Made by a program: the position numbers and the translations under genes. From assembly GCF_026151205.1 (NCBI RefSeq), contig NC_087079.1, forward strand, positions 4,049,230 through 4,113,229: DNA of 64,000 nucleotides. The letters run 5' to 3'. Shown here in pieces: positions 50,310 to 62,671 of the stretch. This stretch comes from Bolinopsis microptera (lineage: Eukaryota; Ctenophora; Tentaculata; Lobata; Bolinopsidae). Under the pieces are notes generated by a model, which ran no database searches, was not told the DNA's origin, and was given only the letters and a program-made list of their open reading frames with translations. How positions within the stretch are numbered: position 1 is the first letter of the stretch; every line of letters begins with the position of its first letter.

Positions 50310-51666
50310 CTTAGTGTAGCTGCTGGTAGCAGCCCGTCCCTTCTGGCAACCCTCTATAAACTGGCTGGAAGTGATGTGGAGATCGTTAGTAAAGCTCTCC
50401 AGCAGCTCCTCTACAACCGCCTTGTACTGGGTGTGGATCTCGAAATACTCTGATGTGTCCTGTGTCGTTCCGTCAAACACTGCGGGGGTTCATTTATCAC
50501 GTGGTGTGGTGCTTGTTTCACGTGGTGTGGTGCTTGTTTCACGCGGTGTGGTGCTTGTTTCACGCGGTGTGGTGCTTGTTTCACGTGGTGTGGTGCTTGT
50601 TTCACGTGGTGTGGTGCTTGTTTCACGTCGCGGTGTAGTTTTCATATCGTCAAAATTGGCAAGAATTTGGAAAATAGCCATCATCAAATTAAAAACCGGT
50701 TATATACCTTAATCTTATAAAAAGGTTTTATCTTATAAAAGTAAATAAGTAGATTAAGACAAAATTAAACCAGAAGTTCAGAACTTAAATTTCCCGTACC
50801 AGTACCATTTCATTAATCGTTTATTATTCTTTTTAAAAATCTATCTATTTCAAGCTATACTTCAATAATATGTAGAATACAAGTGGGAAGGTGCAAATCA
50901 TATTTTTTGGCACGTGACCGCGATTAATTAATCAGCGTAATTATTCAACGGAGCACCTCGCATTATTTCGAATAGTGTAAAAACCCAAAGCATTATTTCT
51001 ACATTCTCAGATTTCTAATAATTACCTAAACAATGCTGATCGACGAAGGATTCTATAGATACCATCCATATGGGGGAGTTTAGAGAGAGTTGTAGATACT
51101 GAGTTTTCAATCACGGTGGTGAGGTTTTTAGATCGTCAAAATGGCGAGAATTCGAGAATAGCCACCCAGTTTATTCATTATTTTTTACAATTTTGATAAT
51201 TAGCAATTCCCCGTTATTTCATAATAAATGACATTAAATGATGTGTTATGCATAGTGGTGGAGTGCGTGGTCAAGTGGTGTGGTTTTTATATCGTCAAAA
51301 TTTGCAAGAATTGGAGAATAGCCATCATCAAATTAAAAACCGGTCATATACCTTAATCTTATAAAAATGTTTTATCTTATAAAACTAAATAAAAGTACCG
51401 TAAGTAGATTAAGACAAAATTAAACCACAAGTTCAGAACTTAAATTTCCCGTACCAGTACCATTTCATCTTTTCATTAATCGTTTATTAATCTTTTTTTA
51501 AATCTATCATATTTTTTGTAGATGATTACCTAAACTCTAAACAATTACCTAAACAATTACCTAAACAATGCTGATCGACGAAGGATTCTATAGGTACCAT
51601 CCATATGGGCGAGTTTAGGAAACCGACCACTGAGTCATAGATCCAGGAGTCATCCTCTTCAGCCAT
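50310..51666 (-). CDS. CFAP36: CFAP36-like (CCDC104, BART domain) protein, first two exons
   Basis: Exon 1 is 51666-51561 (35 codons plus 1 nt) and exon 2 is 50479-50310 (170 nt), joined in phase 1. The start reads MAEEDDSWIYDSVVGFLNSP, then VPIESFVDQHCL, then VFDG and EIHTQYKAVVEELLESF, HITSSQFIEGC. This is the order and spacing of the CFAP36/BART domain N-terminus (SIAGFL, PIxxFVExxC, VFD, EIHxEYKxLVExLLE, QFxxAC). BART-domain proteins bind ARL GTPases such as ARL3 at the cilium. Downstream exons (rest of the BART fold and coiled coil) are not found, so the gene is either truncated or continues with exons I cannot see. Intron 1 (50480-51560) holds a 21-bp repeat and tandem duplications. Confidence 0.75.
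50497..50630 (+). repeat. 21-bp minisatellite, about six units
   Basis: TCACGTGGTGTGGTGCTTGTT units (some TCACGCGG...) inside intron 1 of the CFAP36-like gene. The 21-bp period keeps frames open on both strands; these ORFs are not genes. Each unit contains CACGTG or CACGCG, an E-box-like core. Confidence 0.93.
50637..51620. repeat. Intronic tandem duplication with CFAP36 exon 1 fragment
   Basis: Sequence from about 50637 to 51083 and from about 51281 to 51620 are diverged direct copies (ATATCGTCAAAATTxGCAAGAATT, then CATCATCAAATTAAAAACCG, then CCCGTACCAGTACCATTTCA, then AACAATGCTGATCGACGAAG). A third partial copy of the first block lies at about 51128. The first copy includes the 3' half of exon 1 (51026 to about 51083) with its donor intact and one changed residue (P to S). 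Confidence 0.82.
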
Positions 51667-51776
51667 CTCTACCTTCCGTAGATAATATAGTGGTAAGGAA
51701 TTAAGTAATTAATATTATAACTTTTATTCATTACGTTAATAGATTAGACAAGGTATGTAGGTATCAAATTTATTGA

Positions 51777-51895
51777 ATACTGAATACTGAATACTGAATA
51801 CTGAATACTGAATACTGAATACTGAATACTGAATACTGAATACTGAATACTGAATACTGAATACTGATACTGAATACTGAATACTGGAATACTGT
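51777..51895 (+). repeat. 7-bp microsatellite
   Basis: GAATACT repeated about 16 times with a few interruptions near the end. Confidence 0.95.
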
Positions 51896-51899
51896 ATTA

Positions 51900-54800
51900 C
51901 TGAAATACATCAATTATAGTTTTTACTAATATCGTGCCCAAACATTGAGGCACTGTAAACAACCGATCTTGCTAGAGTAGGTGGAATAGAAAGCTCCCGT
52001 CCCAATGTGGAATACGAGTCGAGCGTCAAATCTTAAAGATCATGTTTACGTTCTTAATCACAGCTATGATGTACAGAGTTGACATGTGAACTCTACCTTG
52101 TAAAATCTCTCTATTATCTATCTCCTCACTTGTTCTGTGGTTTTCTCAATAGTTGGCTCACAGAACAGCGCCTAATGAACGCATGAATGGACCCCGTGCT
52201 TCGGTTAAAGCCGGCAAAATCCTCCTTTGTCCATGACCACTTTAATACTCCCGTCATATTTTTCCATGACGCCTCCTTTCAAATTATCAAATTATTGATT
52301 TTATAGAACCCTTCCTCTACTGAAGATACGCCCGTCGGGCCTTAGCTGACAGGGAACTTCTTTGGATTAATCTCCTGAGCCACTGTCACCCTCTAGGTCT
52401 AATGAACAACATAAAAGTTTCTGTAATATTTTCTAAAGCAACTTTAACGATATTTATTTTTAAAAGTAAATTAAAAGATATTAAGAGAGGACATTGGCAG
52501 AAAAAGAATAACAAAAGCCAGGAAGATAGAATAACAAAGACTTCTCTCTTTAAGAGAGATTGACAATAAATATGACAGTTTAAAAAGAAAAAATGTCTGA
52601 AAGCAAAATACAAACTTTATAAAATAAAGTAGCCCTCAAAAGGCGAGCGCAAGCTACTTAGAGCTCGACATTCCCTCTGCAAAATCTGGACCATTTCCTT
52701 GTTATACAATTATCCTTTTGCTGGGCCAAGACAGCACTTCTTCTCCTAATATCAACTCTGTTAATAGCGAGTTTATCACTTTCAACTATTGTTCCTAAAA
52801 ATATTTGATAAACTCCGTATAGAGTCAGTCATATTCGTGACTCTAGAATCCTTGACTCTTCTCCTCCAAACTTAACCCTTTCCTTCCCTTAAAAGTTTAC
52901 TATAAGTCATATTCCTGTCGGGCGAAGCTTTTAATTATAATAGATTCCTTAAATCACTTGATAATACTAACTATTCCTCCATCCTGAGGTGATTGCCCCG
53001 TTCCATAACCCTTATTGCTATCAGCCTCGAGAAGCCACATCAGCACCGTTGACCTTGCTTTCTCATTGAGCACGAGATTTAAGAGGCAGCATGAGTTAAC
53101 GGTACCATATTTAGGAACCTGTGTCTGTTCTTGCCTCCTGAGCAAATCTTGAGACCTCAACGAGTGTTCAGTCCCAACTTCGCCACCCGTAGGCTAGGAA
53201 ACAGGGACTTTCATGTTGGAAGCCGATGAAAGATAGTCTCGACCGGATCTCACCAACGCCTTAACTTCCTCTCCCCTCCCCTAATAACTTCAATTCACTC
53301 CCTACAATTCCATTCTACAAAGGATGCGATGTAAATCTTAGCTCGACAGTCTTTCTCTTCTTTTATTATTTGCTCCGTAGATAAAGCTTCAAAAAATTAT
53401 GTTTGTCTGCTAGAAGTGTTAATCTTTTACCCCTTCTCGAACGAACTCGCTACGATCTTCACTTCTCTAGAGTTGTCCCGTGCAATCTACTTATCAGTCC
53501 GGTTAACTCTGTAGAGGATATATTATGCAAACATGTGAACTTCATTAAAGATAACTTTTAATATTCGTGTTTCTGAAGACAACCTTTGTCTACCGAGAAT
53601 GCTTTGGATCCTAATCTTCACAAGAAATCCTTATATGTCTAGATTTATAGCTGGGGCCAGTAATTGTACCACTAGCAGATATCAGTTGTAGTCATCATCA
53701 GTGAAAAGTTTTAAAAGAATACTTTTTCCAAATACTGGCATCTCTATCTACAACAATACTGAATTAACTGCGACTGGAGCTTAACAGCTCTAAAACAGTT
53801 CCGGGAAAGGCTGCCTAGACTAGAGATTGTTTAATACAGTATAACGACTTTACCACTCTTATACCTATCTAGGACCTCAGGTGTACAGTCACTGCCTTTT
53901 CGGCTAATAAATCTCCTCTTTAGTAATACAATAAATTTATTTGTGTTTCTCTGGTATAAGAACAACAATTTTTTCTCTAAAAAGGTATATAAACGGATAC
54001 TTATGTGTTTACTTCTGCTGATAAACTCAAACGCTATTACATTATATTCTGTTTAACACTTGTTGTTTTGGGGATCAGATTTTAGACAAACAAAGGCAAT
54101 ACCATGGGAGGAATTCAAGTAGCCAGTTCGCTGATCTTCGCGAGGGAAGGTGAATTCACTACATGCACGCCTAATCAAAGAAAAGAAGTTCGGTCTCGCT
54201 AAGCTCCCTCAAGACACTGCAGATAATCGACGACCTCAACACCCATGAACATTTGCATTTCTCTCTCTAACCAATCAGGTCCATTTATCCACCTGACCTG
54301 CTTATGGAGAGGAGTGGTGACGACAATAGTTCCGTGAATCTAATCTCGATATTCAACATCTCGAGAATAACTCCGGACACTCGCCACCAAGCTTTAAACA
54401 ACAAACTTAGATTCAACTTTCCTGGGTCAGACACCTTTCCTAACAGTAATATTTCCTCTCTGTTGGTTATAATGTTTTTTACGGCCAGGTCCTCGTACTC
54501 ATCCATTATCTCTGACCTTTGATTCTTTCTGTGTTCTACCACCCCTTTATAGGACACTTCTTTCAAGATGTTTATAATGACAGAAGCCCCTGAAGATAAA
54601 TTCAGAGCTCTGAAAGACCGACTAGTATTCTGTACAAATACAGTATACTTGATGTCAACGACTCCTTGACATCACATGTAACGTGAACAGATTGATCACT
54701 GCCGCGTGATTGCTAGGGGGTCTTGGCACATTAAAACCGGTACTGGTATTAAACCCCCGTAACCGTGTCCCAAGTCATCTGCGATATGTTCACATAACAT

Positions 54801-55057
54801 TTCCTCTCTCCTTTATTCCTTCCGTCTTTTCTTAAACTTACAGTTCAGTTACTTTATTTCACCAGGTCTACCTAAGGATCAATTATTCTTTGGTGGGGTT
54901 TCACTTCTGGTATTGGCTTCATTCCCGTTCCTTTTCCTTATTCTTTATACTTATTTTTTATATAGTTTAATGAGACTGTATCTAGCCCATTGCTAGGTCA
55001 GTTTATTATACGTCACTAATTAGTGACATGATCTAATCTCCGTGGGCCCCCTAATAA

Positions 55058-55058
<1 letters not shown>
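51900..55058. other. Gene-poor stretch, nothing recognised
   Basis: About 3.1 kb with no convincing ORF. From about 52650 the plus strand is pyrimidine-rich (many CTCCT and CTTCC runs) and less AT-rich than the flanks. The longest open frame is 93 codons (54566-54285, minus strand) with an acidic helical look but no family resemblance. I looked for rRNA and tRNA motifs and could not support any. Confidence 0.4.

Positions 55059-55087
<29 letters not shown>
55059..55087 (+). repeat. 29-base G homopolymer
   Basis: Uninterrupted G run between CCCCCTAATAAT and CCTGG. Length is probably unreliable in the assembly. Strong quadruplex potential. Confidence 0.9.
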
Positions 55088-55089
<2 letters not shown>

Positions 55090-56650
55090 TGGAAGTCGGC
55101 TTCCCTTATAGTGTTCAAATTAAGTTCTGATTGGGTATACTTTATGGTATTTGCATCGCATTAAAACACTGGAGTTAATGAGGACATCCTCTTCATCATT
55201 GATGATAATCTATTTCTCTTCCCGATCAATTAAATAAGCGATTAACAATAGACTTGTAAATTTAATCCTGACTAACTTAATCCCTTGCTATGTATTTCAC
55301 GATTGTTAACTTGTTAATAAGACAACTTCTTATCAAAACTCGTACCCTATTCCCGGATCTAACTTTATAATATCTCAAAGCTTAACTTGGAAGCTTACAA
55401 CAAAGTGTCCAGGAAAATGGCCATCTCTCCAATTAAATTATCATGAAGCAATTAATAAATTGTATACATAATTTCCAATGTAAGTTGGTCAGTGAGTAAA
55501 AGGTGAGTGTGTCGTTTTGATGCAGCAAGAACAATGATCAGACGATTAATTAATTAGTTGTTCGATAATTGATCAGTCTCACAAGATGCATTTAAGTTTT
55601 ATAATTGGTCTTGTAATTATTACATATTTTGGACATGAAGAGTTTGGATTTGTTCTGTCTGCCTGCATGCAGTGGCAGCTCTTTTTTCCATACGAAATGT
55701 GGGTAGAAAGAAACCATATTTGGTTAATTCAAGGTTTTAGCCAAACTTTAATATTGATAACTATGAAAAGTAGATTTTTTCGTTTCATACCTTTATATTT
55801 TTATTTATTTATACTACGAACCTGACTGTGAGAATGGATTTCTATCCTTAATAAAGAATTGATTTCGATTTTAATTTGAAATTTAGCTCACTTTTTTATT
55901 AATTTGAATACTGTTTGGTAGATTTTATGTATTATTTTTCCGCCATCCTGTTAGAAACAAAACTCAAATATTAATATTGATAAAATTTAATCGAAGAATT
56001 ACATCAATATTCAATAATTTTCATCCTTCAAAACTATAATCTTTACCTAAAACTACTACGCGTTAAAAAATCAGAATGATAAAAATTCAACTACTGCCGC
56101 AATTAAAATCCAGAAATCCTGACTTTAAATTATTTAAAGATGCAAAATATTGGTCATAGAATTGTTCATAGTAATTCTATCACCCTCAAATACCGGTCAC
56201 AGGAATTTGGCAATAATGTTGGGGCGGCAGTTGAATCTCATTAAGCTCTGGTGCAGAGCAAGATAGCTCGATTATAAGTTCGACTTAACTTTCAGATGAA
56301 CGATATTATCAACTTTATGTAAACCATTGGATAATTTAAGTCGAACTGTATAATCGCAACTAATTCATCATCATATCTCAAATATGACGTAATCTATCCC
56401 TCTACTTACATAATAATTATTATCTTAATCTACTTTATATCGCAAAACATTGTATCTTTTACCTAGTAACATCTTAATCATCTAAGAAATCCTATTTAAT
56501 CGAGCTTATCACACAATTCAATCGATATACCTAGATTAAAGATTTCCAAAGCCTAAGAAAGTGTTGTATATATACAAAACAAAATCAACCTAAAATTTTT
56601 ACCCCATACCTAACTCAAAAAATTCTAATCCTAAAAACCCAACACAACAA
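55088..56650. other. Intergenic, nothing recognised
   Basis: AT-rich. A 79-codon plus-strand ORF at 55586-55825 starts with a signal-peptide-like segment (MHLSFIIGLVIITYFG) and is followed by AATAAA at 55850, but nothing else supports it. Confidence 0.4.
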
Positions 56651-57181
56651 CTATATCTTACTGAGCGGCTCAATAAGATGGTTAAAGTGTTCGTTAAGGA
56701 AAGTCTCCGCGACAAACATTTCCAACACCGCCTTCAGCAGCTTCTCAATGAGTTTGTCCTCCCCACCGCTGGTGTCCACTGTAATGTTATTGGCTCTAAA
56801 GCAGCTCTGGTTCAGCACGTTCGTCTTGTTTCGTATCAAGATAGCCATCTTACTGAACTTACTCCACCTCCCGTCTTTAACGATATTCCGGTCCAGCTTC
56901 CAGGATATCTCGTAGACCCTCTTTACAGCAGAGACATAGTTTTCTTTCTGGATGTCGTACTCTCCGTGAGTGTGGAGCACTTCCTCCAGGTCCACAGAGG
57001 TGATCGTGTTGTGAGAGGATAGAGCCAGAGCTTTCATCAGCAGGTCGATGGATTGTCTGTGGAGTTTTGTTATTTCCTCCAGGCCTTTCTTCAAGTCGTC
57101 AGGGTGGCAGGCTGCACGGCAGAGGGGCATGATTTGTGATAAAACATGGAAAAAAGCAAGTAACTGAAGAGTTGACTTCAT
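56651..57181 (-). CDS. Small secreted alpha-helical protein, unrecognised
   Basis: 176 aa, one exon. A signal peptide (about 1-24, LLAFFHVLSQIMPLCRA) is followed by CHPDDLKKGLEEI, amphipathic helices throughout, and three N-glycosylation sequons (N118KT, N124QS, N132IT). Cysteines at 21, 25 and 127. A TATA-like TATAAA lies about 80 nt upstream (near 57261 on the plus strand as TATAAATAG). The layout (C-x-PD near the mature N-terminus, an L-rich helix, NYxxAxxR, then a C-terminal helix LLKAVLEMF) loosely matches the secreted gene at 62672-63393, so it may be a distant relative. I do not recognise a family; a helical cytokine-like or venom-like role would be a guess. Confidence 0.65.
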   Translation of the reverse strand: MKSTLQLLAFFHVLSQIMPLCRAACHPDDLKKGLEEITKLHRQSIDLLMKALALSSHNTITSVDLEEVLHTHGEYDIQKENYVSAVKRVYEISWKLDRNIVKDGRWSKFSKMAILIRNKTNVLNQSCFRANNITVDTSGGEDKLIEKLLKAVLEMFVAETFLNEHFNHLIEPLSKI

Positions 57182-58699
57182 TTTGGTGGTGAACTAGTTG
57201 TTTGAACGTCAAGTGCAAGTAAGTAAGTTTGAACTGAGTTTGGGATTGCTTGGACGTTAATATAAATAGGTTTCGATACTTAATGGCCATGGGAAAATTT
57301 TGTGGAGCAATTTGCGGGAAAAAGGGGCCGGCTGGTTAGCTTTAACAGTAAGGTTCAGATTGTAAGACTAGAACGCCTAGAACGTAATAATTTTGAAAAT
57401 TAGTCTTGCCTACCGATTAGAATTTCCGAGTATTAATAATTAACATCAGCTGTTTTTGTATTCCTATTTTGAGCTTGTACCTGAGCTGGTTTGGATAGTA
57501 TCGAACTATAGAAATAGTTAAAGAGATCAAGTTGTGACAGTAAAAATCCTAATAAAACTGTATAAATCCCATTTAATCCACCTTTTGTTCTACAAGATTC
57601 GGCCAGTTATGGAAGATGATGGAAGATGACACGCTGTGGCACCTAATCATTCGGTAAGATAAGAAAAGCGCAGCCTGGTAATTTTTAGCCTGGGAAACAT
57701 TGATCAGTTCTCCGGCCATGTAGGTCTGATCCGACCCAAGACAGGGTAAGCGGCGCGTGGCCCCAGTTCCCAGAATATTGCCAGAGCAGGATGAATGATG
57801 ATATGTGCTCTAACGTGTAAAGGAATTATCGAATTTAAGGACAATTATTTCCGTGGGAATGGTTGGCCCGACAAGGATGGTGAAACGAACTTTATCGCGT
57901 TTAGTTTTGGCTTTTGTTTCTTGACAGGCATGTTATCTCTAAACTTCTGCACTCCGGAAAATTAGATATTGCTGATCAGTGATAACATGACACTAGTCAC
58001 ATACGTTTGAAGAAGTAGGTAAATAATAAATATAGCACCTCTAGATTCTAGATTCTAGATAGTGGGTACCAATCATCAATAAAATAAAAGCAGCAAAGAT
58101 TGGACTGACTGAAATTTATAATAGTGCCCTGCAAAATTTGGCAAATCTTGCCGCACGAAGAATGAAGAAGGTGAGGAACCGAGGAAAACCTCGATGATAA
58201 TAGAATGACAATTGACGACTCTAAATTAAACAAGGATGTTTAAAACTTTCCAAGAAGCCAATCATTTCCCGTCACATAGACAAGGAATAAATTTAAAAAG
58301 AGTAATATATTATAAGTTTATAGTTTGTGGTATTTTTTGGGTATATAAGAAGAAAAATTAAGAAGAAAAAATTATTTAATTATTGTTGTGGTTAGTGGTC
58401 TGAATGAAGAATAAAACAGGTTTTTTGATCAATTATTCGGACCGGATCTAACAGCATTATAAGAGTTAAAGTATACAGGCTACACCTGCAGTTCGGTCTG
58501 TAAGTTACCACAGAAGTTCATGATACTTAATTACCCGTCAAACCCCGGCAGCTCAATATCCGCACTTTAAATTGTCCGATGATTCACTTTCTAACTTAGC
58601 TTTTTCGTCAAGATATGTTGTGTTTAGCAGCAGTTTGGCTGGTCCAATGTCACACTTTATCTCCTTTTTACTTTATTGTGATTCCAATTCGAAATTAAT
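57182..58699. other. Intergenic, nothing recognised
   Basis: AT-rich with no supported gene. It includes a short TCTAGATTCTAGATTCTAGAT repeat at about 58041. Confidence 0.4.
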
Positions 58700-59822
58700 G
58701 ATATCCAGCAATTACATTTGCAGTAATTTGGGCATTGCAATTGTTGTAACTAAACTTATTACAATATTGTCTGATAGGGACACTTTCTTGCCAGCAGAAT
58801 AGTCTAAACCTATAGTTCGCTCGGGTAACGTCGATGATATCCCGAATTGCTAATATGAAAACTTCTTTGTAGTTCGTCCTCCCAAGATCGGTCAAAAGTC
58901 GTCCTCCCAAGATCGGTCAAAAGTGGTCAAGTTTAGAGTTTCTTCATACATCAGTAGATCGTTAGATTCTCCAGCTGTCTTGATTAGGTTGATCAGAGCA
59001 ACTAGAGCTCCTTTCTATTCAACTATAATACCTGATGAGGTGTCAAGGATGATAACTTCAGAATTATTCGATGCAAACGAAAGTTTAGAAGAACATAACA
59101 CTGCTTAAGATATCATGAAAAAGAAAAAATATTTTATTTTTTTACGGGGATTAAGTCGATAAAACTGGAGTGCTGCTAACGATTGCAATTCTTGAGCATA
59201 GTATTAACGGCATATGTTAAGTTTATAAAATTAAAAGATTATCAAAAATGGCTGGCCTATGATATACAGAATACAGTCAGCTATTCCTGAGTTATTTGAG
59301 GTCAATAATATAACCAAATATTTGTATATCGATTGAGATATACCGAGCATAGTCTTCAGATAAAAATCCGGAGTACAGTCATCACTACTATCTGCCATTA
59401 CTTGGAGTGTTTTTAAAACAACGTAGGTGAACAAGAATGTAGAAAAGAAGGCAAGTTTCCATAAACGATATTTTATGATCGGCGCCGATAATCGCTTATT
59501 GAGCGCTTTTTCGGCGCTTTAAAAAAAAAACCGTTTACAATCGCTTTTTTTACGATTATAAACGGTTAAAAAAAATCGCTTATAATCGACTATAATTGGT
59601 GTCATAATTCAAAAAAGCGCTTTTAAATTCAAAAAAGCGCTTTTTTGAATTATGACACCAATTATAGTCGATTATAAGCGATTTTTTTTAACCGTTTATA
59701 ATCGTAAAAAAAGCGATTGTGAACGGTTTTTAAAAAAAAAGCGCCGAAAAAGCGCTCAATAAGCGATTATCGGCGCTGATCATAAAATATCGTTTATGGA
59801 AACTTGCCGAAAAGAATATCAT
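58700..59822 (-). pseudogene. Dead paralogue of the two-exon secreted protein gene
   Basis: Exon 1 (from ATG 59822; coding resumes at 59449 down to about 59359) encodes a signal peptide and SSDDCTPDFYLKTMLG, near-identical to the intact gene at 63282-63393. A 359-bp palindromic element splits the signal-peptide codons (14 nt after the A of the ATG). Exon 2 starts at 59041 and hits a stop codon at 59027-59025 five codons in. A 25-bp tandem duplication (58875-58899 and 58900-58924) shifts the frame before TNYKEVF. Downstream similarity continues through IIDVTRANYRFRLFC. Three independent lesions make loss of function certain. Confidence 0.87.
59442..59816. mobile_element. Palindromic MITE with 8-bp target duplication
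   Basis: 359-bp element 59450-59808 (GGCAAGTTTCC to GGAAACTTGCC), nearly a perfect palindrome centred near 59629, flanked by GAAAAGAA at 59442-59449 and 59809-59816. An 8-bp duplication points to the hAT superfamily (P elements also make 8 bp). It is AT-rich, repeats AAGCGCTTTT and ATAATCG motifs, and has no coding capacity. It interrupts the signal-peptide codons of the pseudogene. Confidence 0.9.
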
Positions 59823-62671
59823 ATTTAAAAGACAGATAGAAATGGGTGATGATCGTTTGAAATACATCAATAAATGATTTGCAGGGATCATCAGCAATTA
59901 ATTGAATTATTTATTACTAGGGCGAAATTTCTCTTGCGATCGTAAGGCATGTGCGAAAGAACTTAATCATATAGTACTATGGATTTACATGACCACCACA
60001 GGTTAATATTTTACTGTTTCATGCGGAAAAACCTTTCATTCGACATTTAATTATTCCTGCACATCGAATAGCGCCGAGTTAAATAATTTATGTCTCAAAT
60101 CATAAACGATCAAGGCTAGTCCCACTTATCGCGGTCTGGTTTCGTTAGAGTTTCAAGCTTCTAAATGTCGTGCGAGAAGAAACTAGAATTTTAGCACTGC
60201 AATCATAGGCATAAGATTGTTAGTCTTCAGACTTTTAATTTCTGATTAATTTTATAGTGGCAACCATATCAAATAACCTCAAATTTTTGGTAGAAGGCCA
60301 ATAGATTCCTGTCGGGAATCTATTTTGTTTAATCTATTTTTGGAATTGATCATTGAAAACAACGGCACCGTTCGGGTCAAATATTGAAATATCAGTTACC
60401 TGTTTCATTGAATTTTATCACATATAATAGTATATTTTACTATATATAAAGCGAGACGATATATATATATACATATATATCTGTGCCATTTTACTGACAC
60501 CACGGCATCAACTTTAACGCGACTTTCCGCAAAAACCGTAAAAGATATACAACTGAAACTTTTTTGACTGGGTCAAATGCTTTTATGCTTTTCAAATCAG
60601 CATGAAAAAATAAAAAATTGGCCAAGGAATAGGAGTTTTAGAGCCCAAAATTTGGACCCCCAAGTGGTGTCAAAAACGCGAATTAAATAGGTAATAATTA
60701 TTTTAGTCTCTTGAGTCTTGACACCATTTTAGGGTTATACGGGTTCCTGCTAGTGAATATAATGCTTCTCAAAAACGCGATGAAATTGTTTTAAAGTAAA
60801 TACTTAATTTATGTCTGCACTTAAACGCTTCATGATTGTAACAAAAGTGTTAGACTCTCCCCAGGAATACTAATAACCAACTGTTTCACCGACAAGAATA
60901 AAGCCACTTACAATGTTAAGAATTAGTTCTAATAAATAGTGACAGGGGACACTCTCATTCTTTCCGGTTCCAAATTCCTAGGTGGTTACGAAATAGACTA
61001 CACGGGAATATTTCCCCACAATGTCCTCATAAAGGGATTGAGGAATGTCCCGTTAGCTGGGGTACACGGAGCGGACAATTGTTCCACCAAATTATCTTGG
61101 CGACCTTATTGGCAATAAAACTTTATTAGACTTTATTAAAACGGCTGAAGCAATGAATGTCGATCAGTTTAATTGCACAAACAAGATTAGTAGTCATTGA
61201 CATTCTAATCTTGTGCAAGTTACAGCGAATCAGTATTTTAAAACCTCACGGGGATTTACTTCTATTATTTATTTCTGTGTACAGATTCTTGGCAGGCATG
61301 TTATTTCAAAATCGGTCATAATTAGAACCTATAAAACCGTGTGGTTTCACAATTAAATCTTTTCGGGATGCAATAAAAACGCGTTATATCTTGAAATAGG
61401 ATAAAACTGTTCAGAAATAAATACCTTAATTACAACGTACAATTATAGAAACTGTGCAAACTGCAAAGTCACTTGTTTTATTCAAAAGAACATCGCACGA
61501 GGTTAGTTTTTCTTACAATAATTATTGAGCTGAGTAACTGAGAGTAGCTAAAATAACCTGCAGCTTTCTTAAACAACATGGGTCACACGACTGATCAGTC
61601 ATGCACGTTGTAACGGCACCAAGTTAAAGTACGGGCAATGGTAACATGGTGAAATCAAACAATCGCGTGAGCTGCAAATTAAGGTAATAATTCCTCTTTT
61701 GATGTCATAAAACATTAAATTAAAATCGTTGCCATTATACAGCAACTGGAACCCGAAATTTTTGTTAACTTGCTTCTTCAAGGACTTAAAACAATTACCA
61801 TTACCAATAAAAAGCAGCATTAGTTACATTGACTAATCGTAAAAATACTATGAAAATAAAAAATGTGCCGACAGCAACACCTAACTTTTAACCAGGTATA
61901 AATACTCAAATAACTAATGGGAACTTTAAAAAATATATATCGTATATTATTAATTGTACATCATTGTATACCATTAATTGTATATCATTAATTTTATATC
62001 ATTAATTGTACCTTCCTACTAGTACTGTCACATGCACGAATGAAATAAAACATTTTGGGGAAAAGAAGAGGCACAGGTAATTGAGGTACCTGGTATAGAG
62101 AGGCACGGTATGGAAAGGTTTTACTTAGTATTTTGGGAACAGGACACGACGGCGGAGGACACAAGGACGGTACTTTAATAATATCATAATAATATCAGAA
62201 TTCCAAATATTCAGCCCTTCTATTCGGTGGGTCCATGCTTGTACAGGAGTTGCATCTGCACTCGATATCTGTGTTTTGGTAACCCACAAGTGACAAGTCA
62301 TTTGATTACATACATTTTAAGTATTTTGCTTAATAAACTAGCTTGCAAATCCACACATTCTCTTAAGGTATATTTTGTAGTTTATTCCATTATGTAATTT
62401 GTAAGTAACTGATTGATTTAAAGGATTTCAATAAAAATACATTAACATGGTGTCATTTGTCGGCCCAATCTTTCGTTGGTATATAAAGATGATTGCAAAC
62501 GTTTAGGGATCGTTTTTAAGCCAATTTTTGGCCATTTCAGAATTTTAAAAACACCCGATTTCGCGGAGCAACCGAATCCAGGTTTACCCAAGTTCCCTAG
62601 GCTTCGAAAGTTTGAATACAACAAATTGTGAAATAATATGTTCGATTTTTAATCAATTTGCAAATTGCAGG
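59823..62671. other. Intergenic, nothing recognised
   Basis: 2.8 kb of AT-rich sequence. A TATATA/ATATAC microsatellite lies at 60461-60480 and a TATCATTAATTGTA/TTTTATATCATTAATTG repeat at 61950-62005. I see no gene. Confidence 0.45.

Noticed and set aside
54285-54566. 93-codon minus-strand ORF as a gene
   Set aside because: Acidic and plausible in composition, but no start context, splice partner or family; open by chance cannot be excluded.
51900-55058. Possible mitochondrial rRNA or NUMT
   Set aside because: A few phrases (CCTGTCGGGCGAAG, CGCATGAATGG) recall large-subunit rRNA, but no colinear set of conserved rRNA blocks could be found.
55586-55825. 79-codon plus-strand ORF with signal-peptide-like start and AATAAA downstream
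   Set aside because: No mature domain or paralogue; kept only as a note in the intergenic entry.
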